From NCBI RefSeq assembly GCF_009380155.1, contig NZ_WHUV01000001.1:1426001-1490000 (forward strand): a DNA stretch of 64,000 nt. Direction: 5' to 3'. Below, piece by piece: positions 47,034 through 55,013 of the stretch; the stretch's first letter is position 1, and every line of letters starts with the position of its first letter. The position numbers and the translations under genes are program-made. This stretch comes from Pseudomonas piscis (lineage in GTDB: Bacteria > Pseudomonadota > Gammaproteobacteria > Pseudomonadales > Pseudomonadaceae). A model generated the notes under the pieces. That model was given only the letters and a program-made list of their open reading frames with translations, had not been told where the DNA came from and ran no database searches.

Positions 47034-48887
47034 TCAAATGTCCAAAGTGACGTCGTACTCGTCCAGCCAGGTGTTTAGGCCAATGGCCATTTCCATGCCG
47101 ATTCGGTTCTGGCGTGGAGACGATGTACCGATTTCCGTGTTCAGTACCTGTTGGATAAGCTTGGTATCTAGCAGCGGTTTGGCAGGTGAGTGCGGATCGT
47201 CGAGGATTTGCTTCATGGAAGCCCTCAGTTGTTTCTCGTAGGCGGGGTCCTGGGTCGCGGGGTAGGGGTTTTTGACGCGGTCAAGAATTGAGGTGGGTAG
47301 CAGGTCCTTCGCGGCGGCACGAAGAATGCTTTTTTCCCGACCGTCGAAGGCCTTCATTTCCCATGGAATATTGAAGGCATAGTCAATAAGTCGGTGATCG
47401 CAGAAGGGCACCCGAACCTCCAGGCCCACCGCCATGCTCATGCGGTCTTTACGGTCCAGCATGATCTGCATGCAGCGTGTCAGGTGCACATAGGTTTCCT
47501 GGCGCATACGCTGATTTATGGCACTTTCACCTGGCAGAACGGGAACTTCACTGATCGCCTGGGCGTAGCTGTCTTTAAGAAAGGTCTGTATGTCGAGTTT
47601 CTTGACCAGATCGGGAGCGAGCAGGGCCTTGCCGTCGAAGTACTTACCTGTTGCCGAAGTCATCCAGCCGAAGAAGTTTTCTGAGATGGCTTGTGGATCG
47701 TGGAACCAGCGATATCCGCCAAACAATTCGTCGGCAGCCTCTCCCGACAGGGCAACGGTGGAGTGCTTGCGTACTTCCTCGAAGAGCCGGTAAAGCGAAG
47801 GCCACATGTCGCCCCAGAATGCTGGTGGTAGGTCCAGTGCGCGGACTACCTTGGCATGGAGTTGCGGGTCGGCCATCAACGCGCTCTCGAGAATGACCTC
47901 TTCATGAGTAGAGTGGATCTGCTCCACCAAGGCTTTGACAAAAGGGGCGTCGGGGGTGAGGTTGAAGTTGTTGGCGACAAAGTCTTGTCCATGTTCGCGA
48001 AATTCGAGGGAAAAAGAACGAATGTTGCCTTTTCCACTTTGTAGCAGCTTCTTCGATGCGAGCGCAGTGATGATCGAAGAGTCCAGTCCACCGGACAACA
48101 GGCTGCACAGAGGAACATCAGCGACGACCTGACGACCGACGATGTCTTCCAGCAGGTCGCGCGTGTGGCTGATCGTCTGGTCAAGGTCGTGCTCGTGCTC
48201 GCGAGCCTCCAATTGCCAATAGCGGCGAGCGGTGAGCCCCTCCTGGGTTACTCGTATCCATTCACCGGGCAATACTTCACGCATGCCTTCAAAGATTGCA
48301 TGTCCTGGTGTTTTGACCATTTCCAGAATCTCACGCAGGCCATCGGCTTTGACTCTGCGTGGTACATGCGGGTTGGCAAGCAGTGCTTTGGGTTCAGAAC
48401 CGAATATCACACCATCACGGGTTGGGTAGTAAAACAGTGGTTTGACGCCTGCACGGTCACGAACCAGTAACAACTGTTGGGTGTGGATATTCCAGATAGC
48501 GAAGGCATAGATGCCGTTAAGATGCTCGACAAAAGCTTCACCCCATTCAAGATAGGCTGTCAGTACCACCTCGGTGTCGCTAAGCGTCAGGAAGCGGTGA
48601 CCGCGCGACCGGAGCTCCGCACGCAACTCCTGGAAGTTGTAGACTTCGCCGCTGTAGGTGATGACTGCTGCTTCTTGCCCTCGCTTATCCTTGGCAAGCA
48701 TTGGTTGGCGTCCACCTTCTAGATCAATGACCGAGAGGCGGCGGTGGCCGAAACCAACGGGCCCGCTGATCCAGAGGCCTTCAGCATCAGGACCGCGTAG
48801 CGCCATAGTGTTGGTCATGTCTTGCAGAACATGGCGTTGAAGACTCAAATCTTGGCCGTACGAAACCCAGCCTGTGATTCCACACAT
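47034..48887 (-). CDS. Asparagine synthetase B-type amidotransferase
   Basis: The 617-residue protein has an N-terminal Ntn glutaminase domain starting MCGITGW, with nucleophile Cys2 and the RLSVID and YSGEVYNF segments. The C-terminal synthetase domain carries the ATP PP-loop SGGLDSS (265-271). Glutaminase and synthetase residues look intact, unlike beta-lactam synthetases, which usually lose Cys2. It should amidate a carboxylate using glutamine and ATP. Placed 79 bases upstream of the aminomutase, it may act on a beta-amino acid or another pathway acid instead of aspartate. AGGGAG is the ribosome site; the leader is very A-rich. Confidence 0.88.
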   Translation of the reverse strand: MCGITGWVSYGQDLSLQRHVLQDMTNTMALRGPDAEGLWISGPVGFGHRRLSVIDLEGGRQPMLAKDKRGQEAAVITYSGEVYNFQELRAELRSRGHRFLTLSDTEVVLTAYLEWGEAFVEHLNGIYAFAIWNIHTQQLLLVRDRAGVKPLFYYPTRDGVIFGSEPKALLANPHVPRRVKADGLREILEMVKTPGHAIFEGMREVLPGEWIRVTQEGLTARRYWQLEAREHEHDLDQTISHTRDLLEDIVGRQVVADVPLCSLLSGGLDSSIITALASKKLLQSGKGNIRSFSLEFREHGQDFVANNFNLTPDAPFVKALVEQIHSTHEEVILESALMADPQLHAKVVRALDLPPAFWGDMWPSLYRLFEEVRKHSTVALSGEAADELFGGYRWFHDPQAISENFFGWMTSATGKYFDGKALLAPDLVKKLDIQTFLKDSYAQAISEVPVLPGESAINQRMRQETYVHLTRCMQIMLDRKDRMSMAVGLEVRVPFCDHRLIDYAFNIPWEMKAFDGREKSILRAAAKDLLPTSILDRVKNPYPATQDPAYEKQLRASMKQILDDPHSPAKPLLDTKLIQQVLNTEIGTSSPRQNRIGMEMAIGLNTWLDEYDVTLDI

Positions 48888-48901
48888 ACTTTGCTCCCTA
48901 G

Positions 48902-48930
48902 TTTATTTTTGTTTTGCTTTTATTGTTTTA
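48902..48930 (-). promoter_or_regulatory. A-rich leader of the AsnB-type gene, possible Hfq/Crc target
   Basis: On the minus strand this stretch reads as nearly pure A with AACAATAA and AACAAAAA units, which fit the AANAANAA consensus of Hfq/Crc catabolite-repression targets. It ends about 14 bases before the start codon, next to the ribosome site. The role is inferred. Confidence 0.4.
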
Positions 48931-48948
48931 GCAGGCGCACTTAAAGCG

Positions 48949-48974
48949 TGCCTCCGCCCGTGGGGGAGGCATTT
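48949..48974 (-). terminator. Hairpin between MFS and AsnB-type genes
   Basis: TGCCTCC (48949-48955) pairs with GGAGGCA (48965-48971). In the leftward direction it lies 31 bases beyond the MFS stop with only a short T-run, so it may be a weak terminator; rightward it is followed by ATTTATTATTTT. Confidence 0.5.
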
Positions 48975-49001
48975 ATTATTTTAATGATTAATTGTGAAGG
49001 T

Positions 49002-50516
49002 TTATTGATTGGTTGCCAGATAACGCTTCGATTGCGGTGCGAATATTACAAGGCTGAGAGTTGCCAGCAGCCAAACGCCAATTCCTCCATACAACATCAA
49101 TACACCGAAGCCGTAACTGAGAGAGTCATGAATGGCTGCCGATGATACTACGGCGTTGGAAACGGTATTACCGGAAGAAATGGACTCGGCCAGTGTATGC
49201 AGTTGTGCATCGTCGATGTTACCGGCAAGGCTTTGCTTCAATTGCATATAGACGGCTTGAGCGAGAATAAGCCCCATCAGTGCAATGTTGATCGCCAGAG
49301 AAATCATTCGGGCGCTCATGTCTATGCCTGATGCCATGCCTGCACGACTGCTATCTACCGAACCAGTCGTTGTATTGGTAACCGGAGTGTTGGTGATACC
49401 CAGGCCAATACCTGCTATGAGACAGCCGGGAAGCATGGTTAACCAGCTGGCATGCTCCATGCTGCTGCCGTACTTCATCAACATGAAGCCCAGGCCTATG
49501 GTAAAGAGCCCGCAAGGGATGATGACGCCAGGACGGTAGCGCAGGGCCAGTCGTTCACCGACAGGTGGAAACACCAGGGTCGGCAAGGTGTAGGCGAGCA
49601 GTGCCAGGCCGGCGGTAATAGGGTCGTACCCCAGTCCGCTCTGAAAATAAATGGGCAGATAGATCATGAACGGCCAGAAGCTGAAGTTCATGCCGATCGA
49701 TCCCAGTAGGGCGCCTGAGAAGTTGCGGATTTTGAATACCGAGAAATCGAACATCGGGTGGGAGTGTTTTTTTTCCGCGTAAAGAAACACCACGAAACTG
49801 GCGACTGTCGCGGCCAGAATGCTGAGCGCTTGTGTGCTGCCAAAACCAAGGTCTGGTCCCTGGGTGATGTAGTAGGCCAGGCCGAAAACTGTCAGTGACA
49901 AGGTTACGATGCCCAGACTGTCCAGTTTGCGTGCTTGTGGGTCGCGCGACTCCTCAACACCTGCAAAAACCAGAAAAAGGGTCACCACAGCAATCAGCAC
50001 ATGAACCAAGAACACCCACTGCCAACTGGAAACGGCTACGATCAGGCCTCCAATGATCGGGCCGAAGCCCAGGCCCATGCCGAACACGATTCCCCAGGCG
50101 CCAAAGGCTTTGCTTCGTTCGCGTCCTTCCTGGAACTGATGTGACAGGATGGCGACCTGCGCGATCAACATGGCACCGCCGGCCAGCCCCTGAAGAAATC
50201 GGCTGGCTATCAGCACTGATACATTCTGTGCTAGGCCGCAGATTAGAGAGGTAATGCCAAAGGCTACGATGCTGATGATGAAAACACGGCGGCGACCAAA
50301 TCGATCAGCTAGGGTTCCAGTGGCCATCATGATGGTTGTGCAGGCAATGGTATAGGCGTTCATGATCCATTGCATTTGTTTGAAGTCAGCCTGCAATACT
50401 GTTTCCAGTCCGGGCAGGATAACCGGCACGCTTGATATCTCCAGGCCGAACATTAATGAGGCGAGGCAAATTGCTGCCAATGCAATTCTATTCTTTGAAC
50501 TGTGAGAAAGAGGCAC
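49002..50516 (-). CDS. MFS transporter, DHA2 (EmrB/QacA) type with about 14 helices
   Basis: The 504-residue drug:H+ antiporter-type protein has motif A LADRFGRRRVF in loop 2-3, and the GxxxGPxxGG motif C as GLGFGPIIGG in helix 5. Start is GTG at 50516, preceded by AAGGAGC. It lies upstream of the AsnB-type gene on the same strand, separated by a weak terminator, so it may be transcribed with or next to the pathway genes. Export of the island product or self-resistance is the likely role. Confidence 0.88.
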   Translation of the reverse strand: MPLSHSSKNRIALAAICLASLMFGLEISSVPVILPGLETVLQADFKQMQWIMNAYTIACTTIMMATGTLADRFGRRRVFIISIVAFGITSLICGLAQNVSVLIASRFLQGLAGGAMLIAQVAILSHQFQEGRERSKAFGAWGIVFGMGLGFGPIIGGLIVAVSSWQWVFLVHVLIAVVTLFLVFAGVEESRDPQARKLDSLGIVTLSLTVFGLAYYITQGPDLGFGSTQALSILAATVASFVVFLYAEKKHSHPMFDFSVFKIRNFSGALLGSIGMNFSFWPFMIYLPIYFQSGLGYDPITAGLALLAYTLPTLVFPPVGERLALRYRPGVIIPCGLFTIGLGFMLMKYGSSMEHASWLTMLPGCLIAGIGLGITNTPVTNTTTGSVDSSRAGMASGIDMSARMISLAINIALMGLILAQAVYMQLKQSLAGNIDDAQLHTLAESISSGNTVSNAVVSSAAIHDSLSYGFGVLMLYGGIGVWLLATLSLVIFAPQSKRYLATNQ

Positions 50517-50595
50517 AGATAAGCTCCTTGCAATTGTTGAATAACGAAAACTAATCCATGGTGCGGGCGAAAACTTGACGGCAACAGGGTGCTAT

Positions 50596-51243
50596 TCAGT
50601 GTGCAGCGGTGCCCTGTACTTTAAATTGTGAGCGTTTGATCCGGACGGCTATCCGCAAACCGTAGGCAATAAGTAGCAGTCCCACGCAGAGGATTACATG
50701 AAGTTCAATCGTGGGGCGGTGAAGTGTATAGATGGTGAATGCTGAAATGAACATCGACCATAAATAGTAGCTTCCTATCCAGTGAAGTAATTGCCAAAGT
50801 TTGCGACCTAGCAAGATGGCGGTGTAATCAAAGGATGTGGCGACCATTGCATACATGAACAAATAGCCAATAGCGCCAAGGATGCTGAAGATAAACGGTG
50901 GTTTTGCCGTGTCGAAGAGTGTTGGGGCTTCAATGGCAAAGGCAATTACTGCCGACAGATGCACGGTATGTGCTGTTGCGAAAGCTACCCCCAGATGACG
51001 GCGATTGCGTTTGAGCCAATGGGTCAGGGGGGCGGGCCATAGCGCATGAAGTGCGCCGGAGGCAAATGCTGTACAAAATAGAAACAGTGCGCAACGTGCC
51101 GAGAACACCGCTACATTGCGTATGCCTGTGATGTCAGGCTGGATAGCTAGGATTGCCAGGGCAGCAACCACTACTACCGTTGTTAGGCTGGCACAGAGAT
51201 ACCAGCCTTCGTGCCATTTTCCATAATAGCTCGAGGTCGTCAT
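50596..51243 (-). CDS. Ferric-reductase-like / cytochrome b-type membrane protein
   Basis: The 215-residue protein has six hydrophobic segments. Histidines are placed in pairs within helices (HALW, AHTVHLSAVIAF, LLHWIGSYYLW), as expected for a heme-binding ferric reductase-like transmembrane domain (MsrQ/YedZ type). No partner flavin domain or molybdenum subunit is adjacent. The start is the ATG at 51243 (MTTSSYYGKWHEGW). It may supply electrons to an island oxidase, or be a passenger gene. The family placement is moderate. Confidence 0.6.
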   Translation of the reverse strand: MTTSSYYGKWHEGWYLCASLTTVVVVAALAILAIQPDITGIRNVAVFSARCALFLFCTAFASGALHALWPAPLTHWLKRNRRHLGVAFATAHTVHLSAVIAFAIEAPTLFDTAKPPFIFSILGAIGYLFMYAMVATSFDYTAILLGRKLWQLLHWIGSYYLWSMFISAFTIYTLHRPTIELHVILCVGLLLIAYGLRIAVRIKRSQFKVQGTAAH

Positions 51244-51521
51244 GTTGACTGCCTTCAACGAGTGCGCGTCCGTACTCCTTTGGCTAGTCTGCTCAGGGCA
51301 GTCAGGCCAAAGACTTTTTGAATCTTATATCCTTTATTTGGCCGATTATCTGACTGGTCATTCAATATGTCAATACGTTTTGAGGGTTGTCTGTACGGTA
51401 ATGCCTCTGTCGTTTGACGCCGTCAGGTAGCGAAAATGCTCGAAAGTAAAATCTGCAGGTAAAAAGGCTCGCATTCACAGCCTGTATGAAACCTCGCAAT
51501 CCATTGGTCGGTTAGAAAACA
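51244..51521. other. Gene-free stretch at the right end of the island
   Basis: I see no convincing gene in these 278 bases. They are AT-rich and probably include the promoter of the leftward membrane-protein gene. Confidence 0.4.
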
Positions 51522-51548
51522 CCCGTATCGTGAGATACGGGCATTTTT
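51522..51548. terminator. Terminator-like hairpin interrupted by the ISL3 remnant
   Basis: CCCGTATC (51522-51529) pairs with GATACGGG (51534-51541), then CATTTTTCT. No intact gene lies directly upstream on the plus strand. The IS begins at 51551, in the T-tract. The right arm and tail copy those of the brnQ terminator (40504-40522) with one base missing. Confidence 0.65.
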
Positions 51549-51550
51549 CT

Positions 51551-52305
51551 GGTTCTTCACGGAACCCTGGGAAAGGTAGAAAAAATATCGGTTTGATGGA
51601 TGAGTTCGCGCTGTTCAGAGGGCAACGCTACGCTAGCGTGGTGCTGGATGCCGATACCCACCGGGTGCGGTGGAGTGGCGAAGGGCGTAGCCAAGTCGCT
51701 ATCAGACGCTTTTTTTGAAGAGCTGGGACCGGAGGGCTGTGCACGGTTCGAAACAGTGGCAAGGAATATGAGCACTGCATTTGATCTGGAAGTGCTTCAA
51801 CATTGCCCTCAGGCGCCCATGGTCCATGACCTGTTTCATGTGGTTGCCAAGTATGGGCGAGAGGTGATTGACCGGGTCCGGACCGATGAAGCCAGCCGCC
51901 TGTGCATGACAAGCTTGCTCGCAAGGTGATCAAGCAACTGCGGTGGCTTCTGCTGCGTAATCCAGAGAGTCTCAGGCGCGAAGATCAGCAAATGCATCTG
52001 CGGGATCTCCTGGCGGCTAAGTTGCTGATGATTTATCTGATGAGGACAGAGCTCAAACGCTGTGGCCCCCCCTTGCTACCGCCAGGCGATCATCCTTACG
52101 CCAGGATGATGAAGGCGCGATACCAAAGCTGAAACCGTTTGCTAAACACCGGAAAGGATACTGGCGCGGTATTGAGCAGGGTGAGATGGCCGATGCACAC
52201 GGGACGGTTGGAAGGTATCAACAACCGGATGGCTTACGGCTATCGGAGCAGCGAATTCTTTTTCATGAAGATCAAGAACGACTTCCCGGCAATCTGTGAA
52301 GAACC
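51551..52305 (+). mobile_element. Decayed, internally deleted ISL3-family insertion sequence
   Basis: The ends are inverted: GGTTCTTCAC at 51551-51560 and its complement GTGAAGAACC at 52296-52305, with partial match continuing inward. The flanks ATTTTTCT (51543-51550) and ATTTTTAT (52306-52313) match at seven of eight bases, as an 8-bp ISL3 target duplication would. At 755 bases it is about half the usual length. It contains only transposase remnants. Confidence 0.8.
51573..52300 (+). pseudogene. ISL3-family transposase remnant
   Basis: Four pieces in different frames match the catalytic part of ISL3 transposases. 51573-51715 has DEFALFRGQRYASVVLDAD. 51690-51899 has LGPEGCARFETVARNMSTAF and HDLFHVVAKYGREVIDRVR. 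51902-52060 has KLARKVIKQLRWLLLRNPE. 52167-52300 has VRWPMHTGRLEGINNRMAYG. The zinc-finger and HTH N terminus is missing, there are at least three frameshifts, and the conserved segment between NNR and MAYGYR has lost about six residues. It cannot encode a working transposase. Confidence 0.85.
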
Positions 52306-52394
52306 ATTTTTATGGGGGCTCGCGCGGTGTCTTTTTCTCTGGCGAGGCGTCGAAACATTGCTCCCAGCTTTCGCCAATGCCCACAGGAATTTGC

Positions 52395-53132
52395 ATGTCG
52401 TTCATCCAAGCCAACCAGATCCACCTATTGGCCGCCCTCTGGTTCATCGTTTGCTGGGGCGGCTACACCCGCTATGCCACCTGGAAAGGCCGTGACACAC
52501 CTTGCCTGGCCAGCGTCCTGCACCTGTATCGCGAAGACTGGATGCGCCGCATGCTGTTGCGGGACAACCGCATCGCCGATGCCAGTGTGATCGGTAACCT
52601 GGAGCGCAATGCTTCGTTCTTCGCCTCCAGTACCCTGATCATCCTGGCCGGCATCATCACTGTGCTGGGAGCATCGGAGCGCGCGGTCTCGCTGCTGGCC
52701 GACATCCCCATGGTCCAGCAGGCATCCCAGGGCATGTCGGAAATCAAGTTGCTGTGCCTGGCGCTGGTGTTCGTCTATGCCTTCTTCACCTTCAGTTGGT
52801 GCATGCGCCAATACAACTTCGCCGCGGTGCTGGTGGGTTCGGCGCCGATGATCGGTGAGCGGCATGTCTCCGAGCAGGAGCGCAAGGCCTTTGCCGCCCG
52901 CGCCGCGCGGGTGATTTCCATGGCGGCCAACCAGTTCAACTTTGGCCTGCGCTCGTATTACTTCGGCATGAGCATGCTGGCCTGGTTCGTCAGTCCCTGG
53001 TTGTTCATGTTGATGAGCAGTGGGGTGGTGCTGGTGCTCTATCGTCGCGAGTTCCATTCCGACGTTCTGGACGTCATGGTCTATACCCCTACAGAGGCGC
53101 CATTGCCCGAGGTGAACAAGGAGAGCAACTGA
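52395..53132 (+). CDS. DUF599 inner-membrane protein
   Basis: The 245-residue protein has four main hydrophobic segments (about 8-25, 72-93, 115-133 and 190-215) and the DUF599 features LHLYREDWMRRMLLRDNRIADA and NQFNFGLRSYYFG. Its function is unknown. Start is the ATG at 52395 after AGGAA; reading further upstream runs into the IS. In P. aeruginosa its ortholog directly follows brnQ/braB. The next gene overlaps by one base (TGATG), so the two form an operon. Confidence 0.85.
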   Translation: MSFIQANQIHLLAALWFIVCWGGYTRYATWKGRDTPCLASVLHLYREDWMRRMLLRDNRIADASVIGNLERNASFFASSTLIILAGIITVLGASERAVSLLADIPMVQQASQGMSEIKLLCLALVFVYAFFTFSWCMRQYNFAAVLVGSAPMIGERHVSEQERKAFAARAARVISMAANQFNFGLRSYYFGMSMLAWFVSPWLFMLMSSGVVLVLYRREFHSDVLDVMVYTPTEAPLPEVNKESN

Positions 53133-53533
53133 TGACCATTCCGTTCTGGTGCGTGTTTATCAGTGCGTTGTTGATCTTCATTGCGCGGATGCCTGTGGCA
53201 AAGGCCATGAAGGAGCAGGGCGGCTACGACAACCATCTGCCGCGCCTGCAACAGGCCCGGTTGAGCGGGCGTGGTGCCCGGGCCCTGGCGGCGCACCAGA
53301 ACAGTTTCGAAGCGTTCATCCTGTTCGCCGTGGGCGTGTTGATGGCACACACCACGCAGACCCAGGGTTGGTTGATCGATACGCTGGCGATCGTCTTCGT
53401 GGTTGCCCGTGTGCTTTATCTGGGGTGTTATCTGGCCGACCTGGCGTGGCAGCGGAGCCTGGCCTGGGGAGTTGGCCTGTCGTGTTCTCTGTTATTGATG
53501 CTTAGTCCAACTTTTCGTTGGTTGTTGGCGTAG
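53132..53533 (+). CDS. MAPEG-family membrane protein
   Basis: The 133-residue protein has four helices and the MAPEG signature region: AHQNSFEAFILFAVGV contains the Asn-x-x-E of the family, followed by FVVARVLYLGCYLADL. MAPEG proteins include microsomal glutathione transferases and eicosanoid enzymes; bacterial members are mostly uncharacterised. Start overlaps the DUF599 stop. A bidirectional terminator follows. Confidence 0.85.
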   Translation: MTIPFWCVFISALLIFIARMPVAKAMKEQGGYDNHLPRLQQARLSGRGARALAAHQNSFEAFILFAVGVLMAHTTQTQGWLIDTLAIVFVVARVLYLGCYLADLAWQRSLAWGVGLSCSLLLMLSPTFRWLLA

Positions 53534-53549
53534 AAGTTACGCCGAAAAA

Positions 53550-53578
53550 AATAAAGCCCGCACTTGGCGGGCTTTATT
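53550..53578. terminator. Bidirectional terminator between MAPEG and lipoprotein genes
   Basis: AATAAAGCCCGC (53550-53561) pairs perfectly with GCGGGCTTTATT (53567-53578) around five bases, with an A-run before the stem. It serves both convergent genes. Confidence 0.85.
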
Positions 53579-53599
53579 CTGTACTGCGCTAAAACCGAC

Positions 53600-53851
53600 T
53601 TAGTTGGTTTTAGGTGCTGCTTCCTTGGCGCTTTCTTCAGCAGCGGCCTTGTTGGATTCAGCCTGATCTTTGGCAGCTTCGGCGTTTTCCTTGGCTGCGT
53701 CGTTCACCTTATCCTGAGCTTCGTTCATTTTCTGTTGGGCTTGCTCAGCATGTTGGTTGGCATCTTGAGCTTTGTCCTCGGATTTCTTGTCGCAGGCAGC
53801 CAGACCGAGGGAAGCGGTCAGCATCAGGGCAATAGCTAAAGTCTTACGCAT
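53600..53851 (-). CDS. Small Ala/Glu/Lys-rich lipoprotein
   Basis: The 83-residue product has a signal peptide ending in the lipobox LAAC (Cys at about residue 20), so it is a lipoprotein. The mature part is almost wholly helix-forming (Ala, Glu, Lys, Gln, Asn, no aromatics) with heptad-like spacing, suggesting a long helix or coiled coil. Start is the ATG of MRKTLAIALM with GGAG upstream. I do not assign a function; Lpp/OprI-like envelope packing is possible by shape only. Confidence 0.75.
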   Translation of the reverse strand: MRKTLAIALMLTASLGLAACDKKSEDKAQDANQHAEQAQQKMNEAQDKVNDAAKENAEAAKDQAESNKAAAEESAKEAAPKTN

Positions 53852-54006
53852 GGGGTGTTTCTCCTGAGTGAAGATATCTACTGGCCTTTCGATCATGGCC
53901 TTGTGACTTAAGTTCCTTGGCTGCGCAGATATATTAAAGATTGATGTCACGGAACTTTTTTACTTTATCGAGCGCACATTCCAGACAATAACTAGAGGCA
54001 TTCGCC

Positions 54007-54474
54007 ATGGCGCAAGATCTAATCTTCGAACGAGCACAGCGCTTTATTTCCGCGCTGCGCCACTGCCAGGTGCTGGGTATCGGTGTCCATAGCGCCTCCC
54101 CGGAGGGGCTGACCCTGACCTTGCCCTATAGCCCGCAAATCGTGGGCGACCCCCAGAGCGGGGTCATCCATGGCGGGGCCCTGACCACGCTGATGGACAC
54201 CGCCTGCGGCCTGGCCACCCTTTGCGTACTGCCGGAGTTCGAGGTGTGCCCGACCCTGGACCTACGCATAGACTATATGCACCCGGCGCAACCGCATCAG
54301 GCCGTGCACGGGTTTGCCCAGTGTTACAGGGTCACCACCGATGTGATTTTCACCCGAGGTTTTGCCTACCAGGACGATCCCGAGCGTCCGGTGGCCCATG
54401 TGGTAGGAACCTTCATGCGCATGGGCAAGGGCTTGCCGGGCGCTTCCGCTGCCAGCAAGGGAGAGCGGGCATGA
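54007..54474 (+). CDS. PaaI-family hotdog thioesterase
   Basis: The 155-residue hotdog-fold protein has the PaaI/YdiI motif HGGALTTLMDTACG, in which the Asp is the catalytic acid. It should hydrolyse an acyl- or aryl-CoA thioester. The ATG follows AGAGGC. Its stop overlaps the start of a second thioesterase gene by four bases (ATGA), so the two are translated together. Confidence 0.88.
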   Translation: MAQDLIFERAQRFISALRHCQVLGIGVHSASPEGLTLTLPYSPQIVGDPQSGVIHGGALTTLMDTACGLATLCVLPEFEVCPTLDLRIDYMHPAQPHQAVHGFAQCYRVTTDVIFTRGFAYQDDPERPVAHVVGTFMRMGKGLPGASAASKGERA

Positions 54475-54923
54475 GCGAGAATCTCAAGACCCTGCTGGAG
54501 CAGGCCCACCGCCAGGGCGAGTACGCAGCCTTGCTGCAGCGGATTCCCTACGCCGCGTTGATCGGTATCGAGTGTTCGCGCCTGGGCGACGAGTTGCTGT
54601 TTCGCCTGCCGGCCAACAAGGACAACATCGGCAATCCCTTGTTGCCGGCGCTGCATGGGGGGGTGATCGCCGGCTTCATGGAATTGGCGGCAGCCCTGCA
54701 CTTGTTGGTCTTCACCGGTTCTCCCGAGGTGCCGAAGATCATCGACTTTTCCCTGGACTACCTGAGCGCCGGGCGTTTTCGCGACACCTTTGCCCGTTGC
54801 CAGGTATGCCGCCAGGGGCGGCGGGTGGCCAATGTCGCGATTACGGCGTGGCAGAGCACTGCCGACGAGCCGATCGCCACCGCTCGTGCACATTTCAAGA
54901 TCCAGGATCGGATCGGCTCTTGA
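54471..54923 (+). CDS. Second PaaI-family hotdog thioesterase
   Basis: The 150-residue protein is a paralog of the gene before it, with the motif LHGGVIAGFMELAA, where Glu takes the place of the first enzyme's Asp. The Glu/Asp difference suggests the two act on different thioesters or form a mixed complex. The order of two thioesterases before htpG is also found in other pseudomonads, as far as I recall. Confidence 0.85.
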   Translation: MSENLKTLLEQAHRQGEYAALLQRIPYAALIGIECSRLGDELLFRLPANKDNIGNPLLPALHGGVIAGFMELAAALHLLVFTGSPEVPKIIDFSLDYLSAGRFRDTFARCQVCRQGRRVANVAITAWQSTADEPIATARAHFKIQDRIGS

Positions 54924-55013
54924 AATCTGCCGAGTGATCCCCACTTTCATGTCATCCCGCCGTTCACCGCTTCCGGAGTGCGGCCAATGCCATCTGATTG
55001 GAGTTTGATGACC

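Noticed and set aside
47034..48887. Beta-lactam synthetase as the annotation of the AsnB-type gene
   Set aside because: Cys2 and the glutaminase segments are intact, which fits an amide-forming enzyme; ring closure remains only a side possibility.
40523..52305. Integrative element with integrase and tRNA attachment site
   Set aside because: No integrase, tRNA fragment or conjugation gene is seen; the only mobile trace is the ISL3 remnant.
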